A DNA stretch of 64,000 nucleotides from Cochliopodium minus (Eukaryota; Discosea; Himatismenida; Cochliopodiidae), in assembly GCA_024220525.1 (NCBI GenBank), contig JAMYWO010000125.1:61713-125712 (forward strand), written 5' to 3'. Below are positions 56,022-64,000 of the stretch, piece by piece. The notes beneath the pieces are model-generated. The model had not been told where the DNA came from. It did not search any database and saw nothing but the letters and a program-made list of their open reading frames with translations. Position numbers and translations under genes: made by a program. Position 1 is the first letter of the stretch, and every line of letters starts with the position of its first letter.

Positions 56022-57436
56022 TTAATTATTTAGTTTCTTAAAGAAGTAGTAAAATCCATAAGTTGCAAGCAAAAAAAACAAAGAGATGTACTTGTAGTCA
56101 AAATTGCTGCTGCTCCGTGCAATTTGATCAAGTTTGATTTTAGGACTTGAAGTGGGGGGTTTGAGGTGGTTGAGCACAATAGAAACAGGCAGGTGGAAGC
56201 ATTCATCCAAATTTTCTCCAGTCAAAGCACAAGTTTCGAAATACAATAAATTTTCGCGGTCACATAAATTTCTGATCATCTGTTTGTCTACTTGTCTTTT
56301 TAGGTCTTTTTTGTTTCCCAACAAAACGACTTTTTTATAATTAAAAAATGTTTGATCATTTTTTTTTTCATAAAAAAACTATTTTAAAAAAGTTTTATTG
56401 GTTACCCAAAACATTATCTAACATCTTCCTTATTTCTCTAAGCCACTTCTGGGCTCTATTAAAAGATTCTACGTTGTCAAGTGCTGTAATAAATCATTTT
56501 TTTTGGTTAGTTACAGTCATTGGTAATAAACAGAATGTATTACCAAAAACAATATATACAATGGAAGACTTTCTATAATAAATAGGACCCAAAGAAAAAA
56601 ATTTTTCTTTCATTTGATAAAAACGAAAATTTTTAAAAATAAATAAAAAATTTATTAAGTTTTTGTTCCTTTACCAGGTCCAGCCATATCCCATATGTTC
56701 AAACAACATTTTTTAAGAGATGAAGTATTGTTTGATGGTATATCCAGATTTTTTGTCAAAAATGTAGCTCCTATAGTAGCATTATTAGTGACAGAACCTT
56801 TAACGTATTTCTGTTGAAGAAAAGGTTTTTTAGTGGGGATTTTTTTTTTGACAAATAAAATTAATTCCGCTTTGACAATAATTTGATTCATATGGTATTA
56901 TTATGATCTATTTCTTTTATTTATGAATATATATCCTAATATATGGTTAATTTTCCCACATGATTTATAGTTAAATTTTTATTTTTTTTACAGATGCAAT
57001 TGATGTTTTCCCTGTGAAGGAATCACCCACCAATGCAATTTTCAGATTTGGTATTTCAGAATTATTGTTGTAGTAGATATAATTAGCTGAATTGCAATTC
57101 GTTGAGAGATATGAGATCTTTTTGGCCAAATTGATATATGTGTTCTCTTGTTGATACATTTTCTTCATCCTTTGGATCATTTCTTTGGGATATCTCTGTT
57201 GCAACAATTTTAACCATAATCTCTCTTTGGTATCATCTATGAAGATGATATTCAGGAATTTTTTGTTTGTTGTTGACAAATTGTGTATGGTTCTATAATC
57301 CAAATTGCTTGTTTCATTCAAACCGAACAAAAATAAAAATATATATTTTGAAAGATTTATAAATGAAAAATTTTAATTACCTGATGATTTCAATCAATAG
57401 AAATCTGGGTAATTTATCGATCAAACATTCTTCCAT
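56022..57436 (-). CDS. F-box fused to Rab-type GTPase with C-terminal membrane anchor
   Basis: Exons: 57436-57381, 57307-56992, about 56813-56688, about 56604-56543, about 56493-56405, about 56334-56022. The N-terminus is an F-box: IDKLPRFLLIEIISNLDYRT then HNLSTTNKKFLNIIF, followed by LWLKLLQQRYPKEM. At about residue 115 a complete Rab-like domain begins: LKIALVGDSFTGKTSIA (P-loop), KYVKGSVTNNATIGATF (switch I), NIWDMAGPEKFFSLGPIYYR (G3, switch II), LLGNKKDLKRQ (G4) and FETCALTGENLDE (G5). The switch pattern is closest to Rab5/22. The catalytic Gln of AGQE is Pro here. Instead of prenylated cysteines, the C-terminus is a hydrophobic helix (YISLFFLLATYGFYYFF) with a KKLNN tail, a tail-anchor topology. 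An SCF-linked membrane GTPase is inferred. Confidence 0.8.
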
Positions 57437-57628
57437 ATAATGATGTATTTTCAATTTTGATAATTTTTTATTTAAAATTATAATAATTAAGAAAAAGCAG
57501 AAACGATATTTATAACTTTGGTAATTGGTGAAGTTTCATATTCTAATTATTACTAGCCTAATAGTTCTTGGACTTTATTTTATTTAGTATAAAAATTGAA
57601 AAAAAATTGCTTTTATTAAATTTTATAA

Positions 57629-60600
57629 ATGGTGAAATATTTGATCAAAGGGAATGTGATAGGCAAGTTTATATATTGTACAAAGATTATAAATTAATGC
57701 AAAATATTGTACAAAGATTTTGGCATAGTTGGATTGATCAATATTGGGATTTTGGTATTCTTCTATGCATTATTCTTATTAATCAGATACATCAATATCA
57801 AGCAGTTAGAGAAGAGATTGGAGGCAAAAATGGGAGAGAAATCAAAATATTTGACGAAATTAAGAGAAATAAGCTTCAGAGCGAATAAATCTAATTTTAT
57901 GATAGTATTGGTAAAAAAAATGTACCTCATTTCATTTTTTTCACCTTATTTCCTATTCATATGAATCAGGAAACTTTCAATTTATTCATGAGCATTGGGT
58001 TCATGGGGATTTATATTGCGAATACAGCAGGCGAAGTGAAAAACAAATTGATCATCACCAGATTCATCCCTGATATAGTGATGGCATTTTATTTCTTGTT
58101 TGTATGGTTCTTCAAATTATTCGCATCTGCAAGCAAGTGAGAACAAATAATTATAATTTTTAATTTATAAATCTTCTCATCAAAAATTAATTCTTCCCAA
58201 TTCCTAGAACTACTTTCATTTTCTCCTATTATACAATGATTGATCTAATCACGATTTCTCCAGTGTTCATATCATGGTATAAATAACTTTGTTTTCCTAC
58301 TTATATTTGAAACCAACAATAAAAAAAAGGTTAAGAAACACATACGCAGTGTTGGGATTCTTCAGAGCATTGAGAATTTGGATTTTTTTATATTTTTTGA
58401 ACAAACTTCCAGCATACTCTTCCAATTTCAAGAAAAACTCATTTATAATTAGAAAAACACAAAACATTGATTTAAGTAAAATTTTAATTTAAATTGTTTT
58501 TTTTTTTTAATTTATGTTTTTCAGAAATAATAATTGTTTGGACCGAATTTATTTACACAGTAGTGAACTTGGTGTTCACTTATGCAGGGCTGATCCACTT
58601 GTTTGAAACAAACGGAGATCCTTGGTTGGACGAAAACACTAGACCAACTCAACAGTACAATTTCTTCCTCTTTGTTTATTATGCTGTGGTGACATTAGCT
58701 ACAGTAGGTAAATCTTGATTTACCATTAAAAAATAAAAGTCTAAAAAAATTCTTTTAATATAATCCAATATTATTTAAAACATTAAAATAAACGTTATTT
58801 TGTTTTTAGGTTATGGTGACATTTCCCCTAAAACTTACCTTGGTAAAGTGTGTTGCATTTTCTTCATTTTGATTTCCATTGTAGTGATACCATTCAGGGT
58901 GGGAAGATTAAATCAATACCTCAAATCAATGCCCAAGTACCTGGGAAGAAGAACGAAAACGTTTGGGTCGAGGAGAAACATTCTACTGACAGGCACATTA
59001 AAGCCCGCCTCCCTCGAAAACGTCCTCAACTCATTGTTCTACGAATGCCACTTGACTTCTACGGTTCCTCCAAAAATCACCATCGTAGACACCTCTCCAA
59101 TATCCATGGAGCTTAGAAACGTCCTAACCAATCCATTGCATTCACCTCACACATACTACTACGTGGGATCTCCCATGAACAAAAAAATTTTGGTGCATCT
59201 CCACATCGAACAATTTGATAACGTAATCATTTTGGCGGACAAGACCGCCAACAACAAAATTGAGGAGGATACCAAGAACATCATGAAGTATTGGGCTCTC
59301 AAGAACTACTCCATTCACCTCAAGATCTACATCGAGATCTTGACCGAGACCATGAAGAGGACCATCATGAACCTTCCCAGTCCTCATTATATTTCAAGGG
59401 ACAATGTTGTTTGCATAGAGGAGCTAAGATCTTTTTTCTTTGCCCAAAATTGCATATTTCCAGGTTGAATAGTTTTATTGTTTTATCACATTGTTTCATT
59501 TTATTTATTTTATAATTTATTTTTATTTATTAGGGATTTCATCTCTTGTTACAAACATGATCAGATCTCAAGATCCTTCCATTCTGTCTCGTAAGAATAG
59601 GTGGGAGTACGATTATTCAAGGGGCGTCGTCTTCAATCTCTATTTCCAGCCTTTTGCCAACCATTGGAGTGAGATTGCAATCACTTTCAAACAGATCGCA
59701 TCTTCTTTTTACAAATGGAAACAAAACATCATGATAATAGGTAAAAATAAACTAAGATAAAAAAACATCGCTAAAAATTTTACAAAAACAACTTTTTTTT
59801 TTCCGCTATTTTTTTTATTTATTTCAATAAAAATTAATTCAAAAAGTAAAAATTGGAATGTTCAAAATTTTTTATAATATTCAAAACATTTTTGATATTC
59901 GAAAAATAATATACAGGTATTGTAAGAAAAAAAACGAGAAGAGGAGTTACCCATTCTCAGATCTTCATTTCCCCTTTCGATTTCACCATCGAACAGGATG
60001 ACATTGCTATCGTTTTGACCGATGACTTCAACGACTCTCTCAAGATAAGCAGGGAGCCTTCCGAGTTGCACTCCACTGAAACACATATCCCCGATTGTTT
60101 CTTTGGTGAAAATTTTAAAATGACTGAAGGTATAAATTTTTTAAATGTTTAATTAATTATAATAAAAATTTAATTAACTAATAAATTTAAATCAGAAATT
60201 TTCCAATAAATTATCAAGAAAACAAAGAATTAAAAATAAAATAGAAGAGAATTAATGTTTTAACATGCTCATTTGTTGTTTATTTAATTAAAACAAATAT
60301 TAAAAATTGAAATAAAATTAATTAAAAATAACAAAAATAAAATTAATTAAACAAAAATACTTTTTTCCATAGCGCTCAAAAAAGAGACGAAGAAGAAAAA
60401 GAAAGTAAAAAAACTAAAGGAAAAGATGAACGAGCTGAAGAAAACCAAGGAGGAGATCTTCCGCAAGCTCAAGAAGCTCAACACCGACTACGAAGTACTC
60501 ATCGATCTCGAAGTGTCGAGCGATTCTGACGAGGAGAAGAAGCAAGCCAACCGTAACAAGAACATCAACTTTAATGATCACGAAGACCATGACTTTCGTA

Positions 60601-63087
60601 ACAAATACGATGACAACTTGTTTGATTTGAGACATTTGAGATCAAGCAAGTTTACCATTGACAATGATCATTTTGTGGTAGTTGACAAGGAGTTCCAGAT
60701 CAATAGCAAGAAGGGGCTCAAGTATTGGGACAACTTTAATGGTAAATATAAAAATTAATCGAATGAAAATTTATTCAAAAAAAATATTACTAAATAATTT
60801 ATTTATTATACCATATTTTTTATAATATATCTCATAATTAAAATATTTTAACTCATAATTAAAATATTTTAACTCTTTTAAAAAAAAAATAACTCTTTAT
60901 GAATAACTCTTTCTTGCAAATAAAAAAATATAATCAAAAAAAAAATTTGATGAAAAATAAATTGATATCAATGCTCTAAAAAAATATTTCATGATAAAAT
61001 AAAAAAACAAAATTTATATAAATATAAATATATAAATAAAAAATAAATAAAATTTTATGATTGAAAAAAAAACTTTTGTTTCGTACAAAAATTTGATATC
61101 TCTTTAAAGGATGGCCTTTCACGCTTAGAACCAAAAAACAGTCCACCCACATCCTTAGCGATCATATCATCGTGTGCGGAAACATCAGCAAGCTGTTCTG
61201 GTTCATCTCTACACTAAGACAGAGCTATCTCAAGGGAACCAAGTGGTATAAGCAGATCGTCGTGCTTCACCCTGATTACTTGAGCATTATCGGTGACCCT
61301 CATCATGACTTTATTGTGGAGAAGAGGAGGTCCAGGTTGGAGCAGTTCCCTGACATTTTTTACTTTAATGGAACGTAAAAAAATTAATTTAAATTTCCAA
61401 TTTTTTTAAACGGAAAATTATTTGCATTTTAACATGGTGATTCCTATACACCAAATGAAAATAGTAATTGTATATTTGAGGATATATCTCCAATATATTG
61501 ATGTTTCATTTTTTTTTATCGTGTTAAATATATGTATCTGTATATCTAAACGCATTTATAAAAACGAAAATTATTTCTCATTATGTTAAATGTTCATTTT
61601 TTTCATCAAAAAAAAAGATTAATTTAATTCCAATTTAAATAATTTAAATAATTTTTTTTAAAAAAAAATAAAAAATAAAAAAGATAAATTTTAATTTCTT
61701 TTTTAACTAAAATTTATAATATTTTTTTTCAATTTTTTTAAATATTCAGAGCTCGTAATAGGGAAGATTTGAGAGCAGTGAACATACACGGAGCATCCAA
61801 AGTGGTGATTTTCTCTTCTCCCACCTCCTTTGGCGAGGATGAAGAAAAGTTGGTAGATACTGACACTATGTACATTTCTCTCAACATCGAAAAAGAAACC
61901 ACCAAGTTCAAAGACCCCAAAAACATCCTTGTCATGGTAAAAATAATCAAATAAATAAAATAAATAAAATAAATAAAATAAATAAAATAAATAAAATAAA
62001 TAAAATAAATAAAATAAATAAAATAAATAAAAATTACATGAATTAAAAATAAGTAAATTAAAAAAATACCCATTCACGTTATATCCAAAACCATTCACGT
62101 TATATCTCAAAATTTGTTAAGCCACTGATATGAATTATTAAAAAAATATTTTATAAAATCAAACAAAATCTAATACTTATTTTTATTAAAGGAACTGTCA
62201 CACAATGAGAACATGTTGTTCTTGGACCTGGCAACCCACTTGAGATTCATGAAAGAAAAGGCTGAAGAAGAGATCAAGAAGCAAGACAGAGTGGATGGCC
62301 TGATGACCCCTTTCTTCGCTTCTGGAAAAGTTTTTTCTAGTTCTGTATTTGAAACTGGTAATAAAAAAAAGTTTTTTTTTATTAAATTTTATTTTTATTT
62401 TTTATTATTTTTTATTTTTATTTTTTTTAAAAAAGTTATTGCTCAAGCTTCTTTTGTTCCTGAAATCGTCCCATTAATCAAAATTTTGTCTTCCTCAAAT
62501 GAGATAGATCACCCACAAAACTATCATTTGGCAATGGTAAACAAAAAAATATAGAAAATTTAAAAAAAATAAATAATAAAAATTAATAGTTGCCGCCATT
62601 TTTCGAAAATTCTAGGATAATGGAAGATGAAGACGATTTTTCTTACGATTTTAGAAATACCACCTTTGGAGAGTTGGTTGACACGTGCATGGACAAAAAA
62701 ATTCTTCCGTTCGCCCTTTTCAGAAAGCCCTCAAGAGAATTTGAAGTGGATCACGCAGTTCATGACTACATCGTCTGCATGCCTGAGAGCACCACTGCAA
62801 TGAGAGAGACTGATCAAATCTTTGCCTTTGTTGAAAGAGGAATCTTTAACAAATTGTACAGAAGCGAAAAGAAAAACCATAACTATTCTTACGATTCTTT
62901 TGAAAATGACTTAATTAAGCCTAGAGATACCAGTTCTTATGCCTCTTCTCGTAAAAACTTATTGATCAAGAAACCAAAGGTCCATTTCGATGTCGAAGAT
63001 GAGCCCGAGGATCCTTCTCGTAGTGACTCTGATTTTGAGAACGACAATGATATTCACTTTGGCAAAGAAACTTTCATTAAAGATTGA
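57629..63087 (+). CDS. BK/Slo-like potassium channel, complete (copy 2)
   Basis: Fifteen exons, all in phase, give 1150 residues, the usual Slo1 size. Start MVKYLIKGNV; intron 1 (57663-57716) is GC-AG with donor AG|GCAAGT. Order: S0 (DFGIVGLINIGILVFFYALF), S1-S3, S4 (VLGFFRALRIWIF), S5, pore TLATVGYGD, S6, RCK1 (NILLTGTLKPASLENVLNSL, IVDTSPISMELRN, VIILADKTANNKIEEDTKNI, NVVCIEELRSFFFAQNCI), a linker with a Lys-rich coiled coil (residues about 550-600, KKLKEKMNELKKTKEEIFRK), RCK2 (HIIVCGNISKLFWFISTLRQ) and the segment DGLMTPFFASGKVFSSSVF, equivalent to the region just after the Slo1 calcium bowl. The Asp run of that bowl is absent (KKQDRVDG instead). The tail is acidic. Convergent with copy 3, 66 nt between stops. 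Confidence 0.93.
61468..61542 (+). repeat. Dispersed intronic repeat, copy B
   Basis: TTGTATATTTGAGGATATAT, CTCCAATATA, a T-tract, TTTTATCGTGTTAAATATAT and GTATCTG parallel the minus strand at 3612-3531. It lies in the intron following the RCK2 start of channel copy 2. Confidence 0.55.
61951..62031. repeat. 9-nt tandem repeat (ATAAATAAA)n in channel intron
   Basis: About nine near-exact copies of ATAAATAAA just downstream of the exon ending NILVM. A simple-sequence array. Confidence 0.9.
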
Positions 63088-63153
63088 AGAAAAGTTTTTT
63101 GTATTAAAATAATTTATTAATTAAATTTTATACATTTTTTAATTTTATTTAAT

Positions 63154-63908
63154 TTAAATATCATCCTTATCATTTTCCTTCACAAAGAGATCATCACTAT
63201 CATCTTCTTCAATGAAAATGTGATCACTAGTCTTCAAGTTATCTTTTACCATGATCTGATCAAACTTGGAGATTTTGTCTAGAACTTCCTTGCTCACCAG
63301 CGTATAAATTTGATCATCATCACGAACAATAGTAGTACCTTCAGGAACAGTAATAACGTAATCGTGGGTGGCTTTATCAATATCAAATTCCCTTGAGGGC
63401 TAAAATTAAACAAAAAAATTAATTTTTTTAAAGTTAAAAAAAAAAATTTGACCATTCTCAGAATAGCAATAGGAAGCATGTTCTTTTCTATTCCTTGGGA
63501 TACAACATCAGAAAAAGAGATTTTTCTAAAGTCATAAAAGATAAACTCTTCATCATCATCCTTGGACCTCTTTCCACCACAATAAGTAGGAAGAAGAACC
63601 AAAAAAGAGGATCTGTCATGTTTGGTACCTTTTAAAAATAAAAAATTAAAAAATTAAAAAATTCAAAAATTAAAAATTAAAAAAATTAAAAAATTAAAAA
63701 AATATTGAAAAGTAAAAAATTAATTTTACCAGGAACAGATACTAAATGTTTCATGAGGGGAATATATTCAGGGTGGAAAACTGCTTGTGCGAGTAAAAGA
63801 TCAAAGATGGCACAAGAAAAGACTTTGCCTGAGGCAAAAAAAGGGCTCATCAATCCGTCCACATCGTCAAGGTGGGCTTTAAAATAAGTTTTAAACATTT
63901 TCTTAGAA
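63154..63908 (-). CDS. BK/Slo-like potassium channel, C-terminal end (copy 3), 5' part outside the window
   Basis: Three exons: 63908 to about 63731, about 63628 to 63454, and about 63400 to 63154. They encode DDVDGLMSPFFASGKVFSCA, LAQAVFHPEYIPLMKHLVSV, FYDFRKISFSDVVSQGIEKN, MLPIAILRM, PSREFDIDKATHDYVITVPE and an acidic end, aligned residue for residue with the last exons of copy 2. The calcium-bowl position reads KAHLDDVDG, again without an Asp run. The first visible exon starts in phase 0 after an acceptor at 63909; copy 1b ends in phase 1, so the two do not join. Upstream to the window edge there is only AAAAAT low-complexity sequence. Confidence 0.85.
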
Positions 63909-64000
63909 TAAAAATAAAAATAAAAAAAAAAATAAAAAATAAAAAATAAAAAATAAAAAATAAAAAATAAAATAAAAAATAAAAAATAAAAAATAAAAAA
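63909..64000. other. Low-complexity AAAAAT tract at window edge
   Basis: Intron-like sequence upstream of the channel copy 3 exons, the same type found at the suspected junctions 1794-2143 and 41601-41859. Confidence 0.7.

Noticed and set aside
41860-63908. Joining channel copy 1b (41860) to the C-terminal fragment at 63908
   Set aside because: Copy 1b ends in phase 1 while the fragment starts in phase 0; a join gives an early stop. They are treated as different copies.
1-64000. tRNA or rRNA genes
   Set aside because: No B-box-like GGTTCGAATCC or cloverleaf and no rRNA-like conserved block was recognised on either strand; a tRNA scan would be decisive.

Overview
This is an AT-rich, intron-dense, gene-dense stretch of a protist nuclear genome. 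Exons are markedly GC-richer than introns. Introns are mostly 50-500 nt, GT-AG (two GC-AG), and built from A/T homopolymers and AAAAAT-type low-complexity sequence. TAA, TAG and TGA all act as stops, so the code is standard. Most start codons follow an A-rich run. Intergenic spacers are usually 50-450 nt. A bacterial-type ribosomal protein L17 (a mitoribosomal protein) implies a translating mitochondrion; an Fe-superoxide dismutase and a cytochrome P450 point to aerobic life. Together with chitin deacetylase, BK-type K+ channels, actin-related proteins, RCC1, F-box and SPRY proteins, this fits a free-living amoeba or amoeboflagellate; the lineage cannot be fixed from sequence alone.

Layout: 1-1793 (-) 3' part of a CSB/ERCC6 repair ATPase; 2144-4378 (-) 5' half of a BK-like channel; 4579-9302 (+) TFIIB-type zinc ribbon, Fe-SOD, CaaX small GTPase, spartin-like MIT/senescence protein; 9755-10993 (+) EF-hand/SPRY protein; 11193-12087 (-) secreted bacterial-type lysozyme-like protein; 12334-13547 (-) SPRY-like protein; 13748-17684 (+) HSPA12-type Hsp70 fused to a von Willebrand A domain; 17942-22271 (+) actin-related protein, perhaps fused to leucine-rich repeats; 22322-24540 (+) membrane-anchored chitin deacetylase and mitoribosomal L17; 24970-30169 (+) PB1-like protein and NOL11-like protein; 30263-36033 (-) P450, an intronless ORF with a HEPN-like motif, UBAC2-like protein; 36487-39680 (+) Afi1-type DENN protein; 39775-47231 (-) RCC1 fragment, middle/3' BK channel exons, RCC1-MORN protein; 48434-51040 (+) three tandem two-TM paralogues; 51120-53851 (-) divergent actin and aldo-keto reductase; 54878-55943 (+) F-box/SPRY; 56022-57436 (-) F-box-Rab GTPase with a tail anchor; 57629-63087 (+) complete 15-exon BK-like channel; 63154-63908 (-) 3' end of another channel copy.

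The main structural anomaly is that the BK exons at 4378-2144 and at 44672-41860, both on the minus strand, fit end to end in phase and in protein alignment, yet lie 40 kb apart in swapped order. They are joined to unrelated genes (CSB, RCC1) through AAAAAT low-complexity DNA, and an N lies in one of those junctions. Misassembly across low-complexity introns is the simplest explanation; a real rearrangement is the alternative. Several one-base frameshifts at homopolymers (CSB, chitin deacetylase, RCC1-MORN) also point to residual consensus errors. The biologically most unusual genes are the HSPA12-vWA fusion, the secreted lysozyme-like gene, the two GTPases lacking the catalytic glutamine (one F-box-fused and tail-anchored), and the tandem two-TM family.
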